From contig CM055102.1 in assembly GCA_029204225.1 (NCBI GenBank), positions 47,526,870 through 47,590,869 of the forward strand: a stretch of DNA of 64,000 nucleotides, written 5' to 3'. This document shows positions 1 to 11,348 of the stretch, piece by piece (the stretch's first letter is position 1; the number at the start of each line of letters is the position of its first letter). The position numbers and the translations under genes were made by a program. This stretch comes from Diphasiastrum complanatum. Lineage: Eukaryota; Streptophyta; Lycopodiopsida; Lycopodiales; Lycopodiaceae. The notes beneath the pieces were generated by a model, which worked only from the letters and a program-made list of their open reading frames with translations, searched no databases and was not told where the DNA came from.

Positions 1-2300
1 GGAAAACCAGGACCCTCATGGAAGCAACAAGATGCATGATGACCTATTCGAAGGCATCGAGATCTTTATGGGCTGAAGTAGTAGCTATAGTTGCCTACCT
101 GTAGAATAGGACAAGCAAATCAAACATTCCTCACACAACTCCACATGAAGTGTGGTGGTGTTACAGGCTTGATTAGGCTCATGTACGAGTTTTTGGATGT
201 GTTGCATATGCACACATAACCGACAAACTTCGAAAGAAGTTAGATGAGAAACTCGAGCAAGGATATCTTGTAGGATATGATATTCATTCATCATACTACA
301 AGATCTATATGCCAGAGACTAATTAGTTAAAGACTGTCATGGATGTCAAATTCGATGAAGCAAGAACAATGGCTAATAAAGATCCAGTTAGCTACAAAGT
401 TCTTGGTAAGCAGTACTATGACCTGCTAACATTGATAGAGGGAGTGGACCTTGAGCATCCAGATGAATATGTTTGAATTCCAGATGGACTGAGTGACAGT
501 TCAAAGGACGAAGAGCCTAACATGCAGCCTGTACCTAGGACACCTGCTACACATAGCAGCTCTTTAGTCAACAAAGGAAAGGCACTCGACAAAGGCAAAG
601 CCATCGCAGTACAAGCTCAGTCTCCAAGGAGATCGACAAGAGACAAAAGAGCACCAGTCAGATTTGTGCCTGACAGTTCAGCTTTGACAACAGAAGAGTT
701 ATGTGGATCCGATGGTGAACCACAAACTTATGAAGAAGCAATCAACAGTCCCGACAAGGACAGATGGATAAAATTCATGGAGGAAGAGATGGACTCCATG
801 AAGAAGAACAAGATCTGGACTCTTGAACCAGTACTAGCTAAGAGAAAGACTGTCAAGTGCAAATGGATCTACAAATACAAGTATGGACCAAATGGCAATG
901 TATCAAGATACAAAGCCAGGCTCGTAGCAAAAGGTTTTTCACAGAAGTATGGTATTGATTATACTGAAACTTTTTTTCTGTAGTCAAGCATACACCTATA
1001 TGAATTCTATTTGCTTATGCAGCAGCCTACAATATGAAAATCCATATTGTAGATGAAAAGACAGCTTTCCTGCATGGTGATCTGATGAAAGAGGTCTATA
1101 TGGACCAACCACCAGGATTTACCTATGAGTCATTTCATGACTATGCCTGCAAAATGCAAAGAAGCATTTATGGACTCAAACAGTTTGTCAGGCAATGGTA
1201 CAAGAAAAAGGATCATGCTCTCATATCCTTAGGATTCCAGCCTCTGATGGCTGATTATAATGTATTCTTAAAAGTCATAGATGCAGAAATCATCGTACTA
1301 GGTGTCTATGTAGATGACACACTAATCCTATCGAGGAGTGACAACCTGATTGCACAAGTGAAAAAGGATATTTCAAAGCACTTTGAAATATTGGACCTAG
1401 GAGAAGCAAAATTCTACCTGGGCTTGTAGATTGACATGGATCTTGATGGTGGTAAATTATATCTATGCCAGTCAAGAAATTACTAATGATTTTGACATGA
1501 CAGATTGTAAGGGAGTAAACACTCCTATGGTACCTGGCACAATACTGACAAGTGAAGACTATCTTAGAGACAATGTAGACCGAGAAACTATCAGCATAAG
1601 CCTTACAAGAGGCTTATTTGATGTACTTGGCAGACAATACAAGGCCTGACATTGCCTATGCGGTGTTTAGATTGAGCCAATTTAACATCAATCCAGGTCC
1701 GATACACTGGAAAATTGACAAGAGGATTCTACAATACTTGTAGAGCACAAAGGGACTATATGGACTTTGATACTCTCGACATGCAGGACTTCGAATAGAG
1801 TCCTACAATGATGCTAGTTGGGCATCAATCAAAGATGATTCCAAATGTGTCTCAGGAGGATGCACAATAGTAGCCAATGCAACTGTTATTTGGATCAGCA
1901 GAAAGCAAACCATAACTGCCCAATCATCATGTGAGGGAGAATATATTATTGTAGCCAAAATGGCTAATGAGCTTATATGGCTCAGACAATTTCAAGATGG
2001 TTTGGGAGAGAACACCAACAAGCCACTAGTCCTACACATGGACAATACATCTGCAATACATTGGACAAAGGATCTAGTGTTTCACTCCAAAATGAAACAC
2101 ACTGTTATAAGATACCATTTGATCAGAGATCTGGTGGAGAAGAACGAGCTACAAATTGTCTTCATTCCAACCAAGTAGATGGTGATCAACATCTTCACAA
2201 AGCCTTTGGATAAGAAAATGTTTGAAAGACAGAGAGCTATCTTGGAAATCACAAGGCTACCACACTTTGAGAGGGAGCTAAAGAAACTTAACGTTTCTAT
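1..2300 (+). pseudogene. Ty1/Copia retrotransposon pol remnant (integrase tail, RT, RNase H)
   Basis: Broken Copia polyprotein entering from the left edge. Seen: an integrase C-terminal stretch (about 120-320) reading KLDEKLEQGYLVGYD; the start of reverse transcriptase at 522-983 with KARLVAKGFSQKYGIDYTET; the RT core at 1034-1429 with YGLKQ and the catalytic YVDD at 1307-1318; then RNase H at about 1800-2240, including AQSSCEGEYI and the DN..AI..T motif. At least three frame changes and several stops (near 982, 1428 and 1648) separate the blocks, so no continuous polyprotein is possible. The order integrase, RT, RNase H is diagnostic of Copia rather than Gypsy. The gag end lies outside the window. 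It is a decayed, non-autonomous copy. Confidence 0.93.
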
Positions 2301-3299
2301 CCACAAAGCGCATCTAGCTTGTGAGTTCATACCTGTAGAAATACACGGGATTTTTACACAAGTAGCAACTGAAGTTGCTGATGAGGCCGAAGTTGCTGAT
2401 GAGGCTGAAGTCCTCGACTCCAACGCATTGCCAAGGCACCAGCTTCAGTCCAAGCCATCAACGACACCGAAGTGGCCGAAGAACCTAAAGGGGCATCGAA
2501 GGGAAACCAAGGCACAAGAGACCGAAGTCCCCGATGAGACCAAAGTGCCCCAACACCAACGAAGTCCTCGACAAGGACTCAACCCCAACTATGAGTAAAG
2601 CTAAAAGTCGAGCCAGACACATCAGATGTCGAGTACGTCGTCAGAGCTCCGATGAGTGTGATAGTTTGAATGTCACGACTCAACCGTTAAGCCCTTGTAG
2701 TTAAGCCGAGTAGCAATAAATAGTTAGCTATGTTCTTAGCTTAAACTATCTCGTAATGCTTAGCTAATTAGTTCTTGTAATCAGACCAAGCATGCTATAT
2801 GTATTGGAGATCAAATACAAAAATACAATTCTGAACGCAACACTCAGTGAGGTGCATGTCAAAGAAGAAATATAGTTCTAGCAGTAGCTAGTTCAATTCA
2901 TGAGAAGAGAGCACCTCTCTCACTCCGACATGCTGATCTGGAAAACAGACAACGCTCAAAGGAAATTTTTTATGTACACTCAATTTTGATAGTTCAGACG
3001 AGTTACAATATTTCTGCTCAATGTACGCAATCTTTGAATTCTTTGTGTTGTTTATTCTATTCAATGGTAGATATACTTCCACTGTCATCTGACATTATCT
3101 ACTATTCATAATTTAGCATGAGATTAGCAGCAGCTATCTATAGTTCAAAGGATTTATGATCTCGGAATGAAGCAATAGCTTTGTCCGACAGATCGGCCCC
3201 ATCTAGGCTCATATCAGTGAATCTCGACCAGCTCCGATTTCGAAGTGATCGAAGTCTCTGACATCCATGATGAAGGCTGGTCACTGGCTTCACCAGCAG
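2301..3299 (+). repeat. Post-RNase H tail and LTR-like region of the first Copia element
   Basis: After the last RNase H motif an open frame runs to 2598 with a short 18-21 bp duplication encoding VADEAE twice (about 2374-2412), then non-coding DNA. Its position between the pol end and a primer-binding-site-like motif at 3300 suggests a Copia 3-prime untranslated region plus LTR sequence. I could not fix the TG...CA ends and saw no second copy in the window, so the exact LTR boundaries are unknown. Confidence 0.4.
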
Positions 3300-3311
3300 T
3301 GGTATCAGAGC
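3300..3311 (+). other. Retrotransposon primer-binding site (initiator tRNA-Met type)
   Basis: TGGTATCAGAGC is the canonical plant LTR-retrotransposon primer-binding site complementary to the initiator tRNA-Met 3-prime end. It should directly follow a 5-prime LTR, which implies the preceding few hundred bases end an LTR. No gag follows; about 170 bp of featureless DNA leads into the next element, so only the stub of this element remains. Confidence 0.7.
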
Positions 3312-3482
3312 TAGCGATGTCGAAGATTCACAACCGACCGAAGGTGATTCATTCTTCACCAACAAATCTAGTCTAACCGTATGATCTAATAATAAGTCTA
3401 ATCAACCTAAACTTCTAACTTAAACTATTTGTCTAATCTGAACTTACCTAATCTAACCTAGGATACTAGCTAACCTATCTAT

Positions 3483-4937
3483 CTATCTAATTTTCCTAAC
3501 TATCTCAAAAAGGTGGTTTATACTAACCCTCTGCATCTTCTGCCCTTTCACAATTTCTAACTCATCTAGCTTAAGTACTATGATTATTTTGCCATTCACC
3601 TTTTCAAAGGTTATATCATAGAATGTGATGATGTATCTCAGCAAGTAATTTAGATCAATAAATAAGTTGTTTGATGAATTATAGGATATTGATCTTCCAT
3701 CAGTTTCATACACCTCCTCAATATAAAATGGAGTACCAATGATCTTATGCATACCTATGTTTAATGTATTCCTCTCTTTCTTCAAGTGATATGACCTTGA
3801 GATTAGGACTTTTTTTATTCGAACTTGCTTAAAAGCTTCTCTAATAAGTTTAAATATTGTTGTATATGCTTTCCTGCAAAATCACAAGCAACCTGAACTA
3901 TAGTCTTATCTAAAATTGTTTGAATGTCCTATTATTTTGCACTTTACATTTAAACTCCTATTGTTCATCATGATACACTCAGTGGATTTGATTGTCAATA
4001 TTGAGCCCAATGACATTCCTACTGAAGCATTGTCCTTAATATTCCAAGGAGCTACTAATGCAGATCTGCAAAAAAACAGATAGCTAGCAGAATATCACCA
4101 TAGCTAAAATTAAATCCAAATGTCATTGATCAAGTTACAAAAATCAAAATATGCTTACTTGAATGCACGAATTCTTCTTTATCGATAACCCCCTTTTGAA
4201 AGCATTTGAATATCCTTGCAACTTTGTCGCTTTTGCTTCTTATTTTCAGCCTTCCTCTTAGCCAATTCCACGTCCTTCAGTAATTGTAAGCTTTCAATTC
4301 GAATAGATTGTAAGATTGATTGTATTTGCTCTAGTTCTGATTTGATATTGATTGTTATCTTCTGTAATGATTCATTATTTTTTTTAAGTTGTTCATTTTC
4401 CTCTAAAGTCTTTTGGAGAAGACAATCTCTATTCTAACAATAAGAGGATATTCGTATTAACTCACATTCTAAAAAGTGAAGTTTATTCATATGTAGTTGT
4501 TTTCCATGGTTTTGCAATCTCTCACAATATCCCAATAATCCAATATGCCCATTGCATATCCATGTAACTAAATGAGTTATTGAAGAGACTGTGGGATGTG
4601 TCAAAGTGCTTGGATCTTGAGGATATAATGTTCCATCTGTCCACAAATCCAAGTTCTTCTTTCCTTCTACCCTATGATGAGAACGATCCTCAGTAGATAT
4701 TTGAATTCCTTTGCCTCCTCTTCTCTGCAACAGTGCCAAATTATTAGGGTTATTCAAATGTAGATGATACAATGTCGTCATTAGCAAAAACAATAAACTA
4801 ATCAGATGCATCAAAGTACTATGAACAGATTTTTCAAAACAAAACAAAATACTCATCTTTAAATATATTATATACTCTATACTATCAAACCAATCTCCAT
4901 TCTTTCTGCTTGATTCAAATTTGGAGATGGCGCTCAT
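3483..4937 (-). pseudogene. Unrecognised transposase-like family, copy A (N-terminal and middle part)
   Basis: Minus-strand gene remnant, homologous by eye to copy B (22040-24650). The first block, below 4937, contains DLWTDGTLYPQDP, a HP..SS..HL stretch and GLLGYCERL followed by HMNKLHFLE. A likely intron acceptor (TTGCAG) precedes this block near 4732. A coiled-coil-like segment follows, then at 3785-3483 a block with YNSSNNLFIDLNYLL and KIIIVLKLDE. Copy B carries the same blocks in the same order. The C-terminal THYM and QGMEKSH blocks of copies B and C are absent, so copy A is truncated at its 3-prime end near 3483. Function unknown; I infer transposase-like because the family is dispersed and associated with candidate terminal repeats. 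Frame breaks show decay. Confidence 0.6.
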
Positions 4938-5053
4938 ATTTTCATTCCAGTGGGAAGATGGTGCTCATATTTGGAGATGGTGCTCATATTTCCATTCCAA
5001 TGTGCAGATGGCATTCATATTTGGAGATGGTGCTCATATTTTCATTCTAGTAG
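4919..5053 (-). repeat. Short tandem array of an AGATGG(C/T)GCTCATATTT unit
   Basis: About five degenerate copies of a 27-30 bp unit built on AGATGGYGCTCATATTT followed by YCATTCYAGT. The array overlaps and precedes the start of the copy A gene. A related GAGATGGYGCTA repeat sits at the same place upstream of copy B (24780-24860), so the motif appears to belong to the element rather than to the local flank. Confidence 0.75.
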
Positions 5054-5314
5054 AAGGAATGCATATTCATACATTTTGCTATTTTTCCTGATTTGAATTT
5101 GGGAATGGCGGTCATATTCTAGATCCAATGAAAAGATTGCCCTCTTCATAACCAATGGAGGGAATATTTTTGAATTTAGACAAGTTAAACTGTGAACAGT
5201 TTAGAGTTCTAAACTGTGACTATAGACACTATGGTTAGATCATTGGGAGTTGGGGAGGCCTCGGGAGTGGTGGGGGCAAGCAAATAAACAATATTGTTTT
5301 TTTTATTTTGATAT

Positions 5315-5376
5315 TTTTCTTTATCCTACATGGAATTCCTTAAAGGGTCTTTTTGATATTGAGAACTCCTCTAATG
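5315..5376. repeat. Candidate terminal repeat T1 of the transposase-like family
   Basis: Ends CTCTAATG on the plus strand. Read inward from that end it starts CATTAGAG, then has CAAAAAGACCC, TTTAAG and CATGTAGG. The same ordered words occur at 25078-25138 beside copy B and, without a nearby gene, at 42351-42422. Its location upstream of the copy A gene fits an element end. The partner on the other side of copy A was not found. Confidence 0.5.
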
Positions 5377-5529
5377 CTATTCTAGATCTAATTGGGTCAC
5401 CTAACTCCTAATTATCTAGATCTAAACTACCATTAATGACTAGCTATTCTACTCAACTATCTACTTTGATTGGCAACTATCTACTTATCTACCTAGATAG
5501 ACTGGACAAAGTAAGCTGACTACACCTAC

Positions 5530-7255
5530 CTAGACTTTGTAATGGGGTGTTGATGGCTCATTGTGAGGGAATGAGGATGACGCTGATGGCACTTTAGGCA
5601 CATCCCTGAGCTGAACATCGACGGGTAGTAGCAACGCAACCTGTTGTCTAACGGGCGTATTGAACAATTTGCCTTGCAGGTTGGCAAGAATGATTGCACC
5701 GCAGGTCGGATCTCTACTACCTTGTACGGTCCTCTCCTTGAAACTTAAGCTTGTCTTTATGTGCCTTGGCGTTGTATAACAAGGTCGATTCTCCCTTGAC
5801 GAGATCCTTGGTCTTGATATTTTGATCGTGCCATGCCTTCCTTCATTGTTTCTCCACAACTAGGGCATGAAGCGCTAGGAACCGGGTTTCGTGAAGCTGG
5901 AGAAGATTTTCAAGTCTCCTCTTGGTAGATTCCTCTATACTAAGTCATTCGGTGATGGCAACTCTCAAACTCGGAATGACAAATTCAACAGGCATCAGGG
6001 CTTCTTGTCCATACACCATTTGAAATGGAGTCTATCTAATGCTCACCTTAAAGGTCATTCTGAATGCCCATAAAGCTGCATGAAGTTTGTGTTCCCAATC
6101 CGAGCGCGAAGCTTCAACCATCTTCGTGATAATTTCACAGAGGACCTTATTCGACGATTCTACCATTGCAACGTGGGTATTAGGATGTGCTCTTCCTACG
6201 AACAGCCAGATAAGACAACATAGAACGCATTGGCATATAATTCCATCATTACAGATGCGACAAATTTGTCTGGCTATCAACGTGAAAGGGGTAGATTTAA
6301 TGATCAACCTGCGTCATTCTATTTTGTTCATCTCAAGGGGAGGACATCCCGACATAAGATATCCAATGATGTTGGTAGCCCACTCAGGGACGACATCGAC
6401 GTGGAATAGGATTGCATCAGGGAGTTCGTCATAAACCCGTCTACTCTCAGGAACATTGTGGATCCATGAGAGGTGATTGGCCAAATAGTGCACGAATGAC
6501 TATTTTAAAGTCAAATTCTCAGAGAAGTAGCAGCCATCGGGTTATCCGTCCGATTGTGCAAGGTCTATTTATCATATATAGTAGGGCTTGGTGATCTACG
6601 AAGAAGAAAAAGAATTGGCTAGCAGGTAATGGCGTAATTTCTTCACACTATATACCATGGCTATGTTTCTCGTTCGGTGGTCATATAGTTCATCTCTGCA
6701 AGAATCAACTACCTCTGATGAAATAAATCGGGTAATCTTTCTTGTACTCCCCAGGCTGTGTTAGAACACTCCTATGTCATACTTTGAAGCATTTGTATGG
6801 ACATGAAATTCTATGACCCAGATAGGGGGTTGAAGGTGCAGTGACTAAGGCCTTCTTGAGCTTGTGAAAAGCCTTAGTGGCTTCAGTTGTCCATTCTAGT
6901 TGGATGGTCATTTGGTATATCAAATAAGCTAGCCTAGCAAAATTCAGTACAAACCTCCGATAATATTTGCAATGCCCCATAAAGATGTACACTCCACGTA
7001 CTGTTCATGTTCGTCGACGTCGACACGATACATGCCTCAAAACTATGTGGCCTAGCACTATGTTGTGCGTGACCAGAAATTGGCATTTGGCCGGATTTAG
7101 AGATATGCCGAATAATAGACATTGGATGAACACTTTCTCTAAGCAAGCTAGATGTTGGGCTCTAGAGGAGTGGACACACAAGTCTCAAGGAATTTCTGTA
7201 GAAAACCTTTGAAGGCATAGCTCATCACTAGCAATCCAAATGGCTATTAGATTTT
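5530..7255 (-). pseudogene. Ty3/Gypsy pol remnant, C-terminal half (RT thumb, RNase H, integrase)
   Basis: Minus-strand. From 7250 downward: a degraded RT thumb with SLNPAKCQFLVTHN and VLGHIVLRH; at 6992-6777 the RT to RNase H connection with GHCKYYRRFVLNFA and WTTEATKAFHKLKKAL; a damaged RNase H C-terminus near 6560-6400; integrase at 6307-5900 with VESSNKVLCEIITKMVEAS and HKLHAALWAFR, then a continuation to about 5530. The order RT, RNase H, integrase marks Gypsy. The segment expected to hold the catalytic YVDD reads FLETC, so the RT is dead. It is the downstream half of the element at 10837-13213, separated from it by the LTR element at 7510-10833. Confidence 0.88.
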
Positions 7256-7388
7256 TTTATGCTTAGCCTTAACAAATCGTTCAAGTAATGAGCATCCTGA
7301 AAACAGACGAAGGTCGACACAATATTTAGGACCTTCGCATTTTTAAAAGAACTTTGTTTTTCTTAAAACATTTTTTCGTTTTTAAGAT

Positions 7389-7509
7389 ATTGTCGTCTTT
7401 TTCGCATTTTTGGCACCTTCGAAAAAAATGCGCCACTACAACTAGATTTCATTTTAAGGGCATTGTCGGGTTTTTTCGCATTTTTTGCACTTTTAGAAAA
7501 ATGCAACTA
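7389..7509. repeat. Imperfect duplicated T-rich segment at the left edge of the inserted LTR element
   Basis: Two copies, about 73 bp apart, of a segment with ATTGTCG, a T-rich stretch, TTCGCATTTTT, GGCACCTT-like sequence and AAAAATGC (near 7389-7436 and 7462-7509). It lies between the decayed Gypsy RT and the first LTR base near 7510. It does not read as RT. Confidence 0.5.
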
Positions 7510-8510
7510 TTGTAAAGCTACCTTTACAAGCTTTACTTCCGGCGCCAGCTATCGGCGTCAGCAGCACCCTGCTGCTCCCGGCGCCAAGTTCCTATGGCTA
7601 AAAATCTTTGATCGGTTCTAGCGGAGTCCAGAGAGCTCAGATCGATGTGCAATCACCTCACACGATCTAGGCATGATTAAAGGAAGCCTGGGGATCTAGA
7701 GAGAGAAAATGAATTTCTAGAAAGAGAAAATCCTAGAGAGAGAAAAATGTGCTTTACCAGCTTGGGTAGAGTGCTTGGTATGAGGGGGGGGTGCCGAATC
7801 ACACCAATACTATAGGGGAGTGCGGGTTGCGACTCAGGGCGAGCTCCAACCAAGTCTCAGCCTCCCTTGCTGGAATGTTGTCATGGCTCTCGCCTTGGCA
7901 TGCTAGCACCCCGGAGCCTAGGGTCGGTCACACACTTGAAATGTAACCTCAGATTTATCAATAAAGTGGGATTTTTCTCAAACTGACTCTGATTACCTTC
8001 TGGGTTTCAGTGTTCGGTAAAAGCGCCAACTATAAGGCCGCTTCCAAATTTTTACGTTGGCACATAGCTGAGGGTCATATCCGGGATGCTAGCAGTATGC
8101 CGTCGGGACCATTCGGTCCGTGGCACTAGCGGTATGCTGTCGGGACCATTTGGTCCAGGAAATGGTTGTCTCCATATCTATCGTAGCTTGTGGTTCTGAG
8201 TGTTCCTTGCATGAACGTGAATGGGTTAAGCTCTTGGGGAACGGGCTCTAACCTGTCGGCTGAGTTGGATGGCTTGCTTGGGTGGAAGTTACCTGTTTAT
8301 GGCTGTCCAGTCTAGCTTGGCGCCAGGTTGGCTTCCAGCGCTCGTGACGAAGCTTTCAGTTGGTTAAGTCTGATGTAAGTCAGACCGCTTGCTTGGAATG
8401 GATGTTACTCGTTTGTAACGAAGCTTCGAGTTGGTCAAGTTTGATGTATGTCGGGCGGCTTGCTTGGAGGGAAGTCACCCACATCGGGACCCCCGATATG
8501 GCATGGCGCC
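7510..8510 (+). repeat. Left LTR of the LARD-like element (3-prime truncated)
   Basis: Matches 9623-10680 nearly base for base over long stretches, including AAATCTTTGATCGGTTCTAG, the ACTATAGGGGAGTGC(A/G)GG segment and several TTGCTTGGA repeats. It lacks the last roughly 300 bp present in the right LTR and in the copy at 14.3-14.9 kb; sequence changes abruptly after CATGGCGCCA near 8510. The primer-binding site would have lain there and appears lost. Confidence 0.8.
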
Positions 8511-8677
8511 AAGGGGCAAATTCAAGGTGACCTAGCCAGACTCACACGAGGAGACTGGCGAACTTTGGACCTAATAAGTTGACAAGTTTTTGTTGTGGAA
8601 AGGAAAGATTGTTATAGGCTTTCTTTGGACCAGCAATGATGAGGAAACATATGAGTACGCTGGCTTGTGTTACGTGT

Positions 8678-9052
8678 AAGGCAGCTGATCAATGAAGGAA
8701 CTTTGAAAGTTGAGTCTTGCATGAGAGACTTGGTATTTCGAACGGACGCTAAGGGACAGTTCGCGTTGAGATCGGACTAGTGCAAACTCTGGGTGCATGT
8801 GTCTGATTCAAAGAGAGCTACTTGAACCCAAGCTCGATGTACACTTCTTGTTTTAACTGTGAGGCAACTGACCAGTGATGGAATTGTGAAAGTCAAGTTT
8901 TGCGTGACAGACATGGTGCTTCAAACAAACGCGAAGAGATAGTTCGGATGCAGATCAAACTGGTGCGACCCTTTGGCTTTCCACGAGGTCAATGGTGACA
9001 TTTGGGCTGATTCAAAGAGCTACTTCAAGCTAAGTGAGACGTGCATTGCGGA
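8678..9052 (+). repeat. Imperfect tandem duplication inside the LARD-like internal region
   Basis: Two diverged copies (about 8678-8846 and 8860-9052) share GAGGCA/AAGGCAGCTGA, a TGAAAGT(T/C)(A/G)AGT(C/T)TTGC word, GACTTGG/GACATGG, GGGACAGTTCG/GAGATAGTTCG and GATTCAAAGAG(A)GCTACTT. The unit is about 180-190 bp. No coding potential was seen. Confidence 0.65.
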
Positions 9053-9618
9053 GTACTCAATCCTTGCCTACCTTAAAGAGCCAAGAGGGAAAAGTATCAA
9101 GATCAGGCTGAGACAAGGAGAGAAATCAAGGTGCAGAAGCAACAAGGCACGGAGTGGACCATAAAGTGGGCAATCAAACGATAAATCCTTCAGCTCAGGG
9201 AGCCTTGATACCTGTGCGGAACTCAACAAATCTGGAGCTCAGGGAGCTCAACACAAAGTGCATCAAGGACAAATCAGGAGCTCAAAGGAGTTCCAAAGTC
9301 GAAAGTCAGAAGCGACAGGGGCGAACATTTCAAAGAAAGGCCTCTGTCACCAGTTAATAAGGTCCTCGGGTTTTACGAAAGCGATATCAAATCTACGCTT
9401 TTCTCAGACAAAGATATATTTTCAAGTTATGTAATTTTTCAGTACAAAGAGCTGAGCCTCCGACTTGTGGTGTGCCAGCTTCAATGTCGATAAAAAGTGG
9501 CCAGTAAATTGAGTACTGTGCCAAGTAGCTTAGATGTATAGTTATTTTAATTGGGAGACACCTTTACTTTAATCTGACATCTGATGAGGACATCAAATTT
9601 TATAAAGGTGGGGTGGAT

Positions 9619-10833
9619 GTTGTAAAGCTACCTTTACAAGCTTTACTTCCGACGCCATCGACGCCAGCTATGTCCCCGGCCCCAGCAGCGCCGACGCCGC
9701 TCCCGGCGCCACTGTGACCAGAATCCAGCCGGCGCCAAGTTCCTATGGCTAAAAATCTTTGATCGGTTCTAGCGGAGTCCAGACAGCTCAGATCGATGTG
9801 CAATCACCTCACACGATCTAGGCATGATTAAAAGAAGCCTGGGGATCAATAAAATCTAGAGAGAGAAAATGACTTTCTAGAAAGAAAAAATTCTAGAGAG
9901 AGAAAAACGTACTTTACCAGCTTGGGTAGAGTGCTTGGTATGAGGGGGGGTGCCGAATCACACCAATACTATAGGGGAGTGCAGGTTGCGACTCAGGGCG
10001 AGCTCCAACCAAGTCTCAGTCTCCCTTGCTGGAATGTTGTCATGGCTCTCGCCTTGGCATGCTAGCACCCCGGAGACTAGGGTCGGTCACACACTTGAAA
10101 TGTAACCTTCTCAGATTTATCAATAAAGTGGGATTTTCCTCAAACTGACTCTGATTACCTTCTGGATTTTAGTGTTCTATAAAAGCGCCAGTTGTAAGGC
10201 CGCTTCCAAATTTTTAGGTTGGCACATAGCTGAGGGTCGTATCCCGGGACGCCAGCCGTATGCCGTCGGGACCATTCGGTTCGTGGCGCCAGTGGTATGC
10301 TATCGGGACCATTTGGTCCAGGAAGTGGTTGTTTCCATATCTGTCGCGACTTGTGGTTCTGAGTGTTCCTTGCATGAACGTGAATGGGTTAAGCTCTTGG
10401 GGAACGGGCTCTAACCTGTTGGCTGAGTTGGATGGCTTGCTTGGTTGAAAGTTACCTGTTTATGGCTATCCAGTCTGGCGTGGCGCCAGGTTGCCTTCCA
10501 GCGCTCGTGACGAAGCTTTCAGTTGGTTAAGTCTGATGTAAGTCAGACCGCTTGCTTGGAATGGATGTTACTCATTTGTAACGAAGCTTCGAGTTGGTCA
10601 AGTTTGATGTGTGTCGGGCGACTTGCTTGGAGGGAAGTCACCCACATCGGAACCCCCGATCTGGCATGGCACCAGGTTGGATCTCAATGTTGGTTTTCGG
10701 AACTTCAAGTTGGTTAAGTCTGATCGTTGTTGGCGAGTTGGCTGCTTGTATGTCAAGTGGGTTTGGATGGCAAGAGTTGAAGCCTGGTAAGCTAAGTCAT
10801 GGTTCCCGGCTCTCTTTGGGATGCCTGTGCTAC
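9619..10833 (+). repeat. Right LTR of the LARD-like element
   Basis: Starts TGTTGTAAAG after a purine-rich tract and ends TGTGCTACA, so it has TG...CA ends. About 1.2 kb. It contains an AATAAA-like word in TCAATAAAGTGGG near 10118 and internal near-duplicates such as GACGAAGCTTTCAGTTGGTTAAG and AACGAAGCTTCGAGTTGGTC (about 75 bp apart). ORFs here, for example 10172-10414 and 10594-10938, look incidental. Confidence 0.8.
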
Positions 10834-10836
10834 AAA

Positions 10837-11348
10837 ACCCATCTAGAAAATTATAGGCTTCTGCTTTGGCTATGCTCTCTACACAATAATGGTAAGGGAA
10901 AATGGTCCTTGTTGGTTACATCATTCAGCTTCTTGTAGTCCACATAGATGATGAGTTTCCCATTTTTCTTAGGCACTACCACGATAGGCGATACCCAATC
11001 AATGTGATCCATCTTGTAGATGAATCCTATATCTAGAAGCTTCTTCAGTTCTTTTTGGATTAGATGGGCATAATGCAGATAAGGACAAAAGGGCCTACTA
11101 ACTATGGGTTTTGCACCATCAACTAGTGGAATGGTGTGAACCACAATATCTAGCGATATGCCCTTTAGCCCAACGTAATTCCAAGCAAGAAAGTCGCGGT
11201 ATTTGCAAAGAAGTGCCAGCTTAGTAAAGGTGATGGGAGCTTTTTCTTTTGGAGAGCCTCCAGATGGGGGATCCAAAGTAATGTGCTCTCCTCCCTTGGC
11301 ATTCGTTGGTGACTTTGATCGTGGATCAGGTGTCAAATCTTTTAACAT
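10837..11348 (-). pseudogene. Ty3/Gypsy reverse transcriptase, N-terminal half
   Basis: Minus-strand ORF of Gypsy RT: YRDFLAWNYVGLKGI, VHTIPLVDGAKPI, KELKKLLDIGFIYKMDH, WVSPIVVVPKKNGKL and VDYKKLNDVTNKDHFPLP, then with one frame change IAKAEAYNFLDGF near 10845. In an intact RT this LDGF motif is followed by SGYNQ and later YVDD; here the sequence changes to the LTR element at 10833. The thumb and downstream domains continue on the same strand below 7255. This is one pol gene split by the nested insertion. Confidence 0.92.

Larger units (their letters stand above)
7510..10833 (+). mobile_element. Non-coding LTR retrotransposon (LARD-like) nested in the Gypsy RT
   Basis: Two direct copies of one long repeat flank about 1.1 kb of non-coding DNA. 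The left copy (7510-8510) is truncated on its inner side; the right copy (9619-10833) begins TGTTGTAAAGCTACC, ends GTGCTACA, and is preceded by a purine-rich tract (AAAGGTGGGGTGGATG) typical of a plus-strand priming site. The internal region has only short ORFs. Size and content resemble large retrotransposon derivatives that depend on a partner for proteins. Gypsy RT sequence stops at about 10837 and its thumb resumes near 7255, so this element probably inserted into that RT gene, possibly with some loss. Confidence 0.8.

Noticed and set aside
9600-9803. Minus-strand ORF over the right LTR start
   Set aside because: The frame lies wholly inside a direct LTR repeat and has no recognisable motif; the left LTR does not preserve it.
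10172-10717. Plus-strand ORFs in the LARD-like LTR
   Set aside because: They overlap each other in different frames within LTR sequence and are not conserved in the copy at 14.3 kb.
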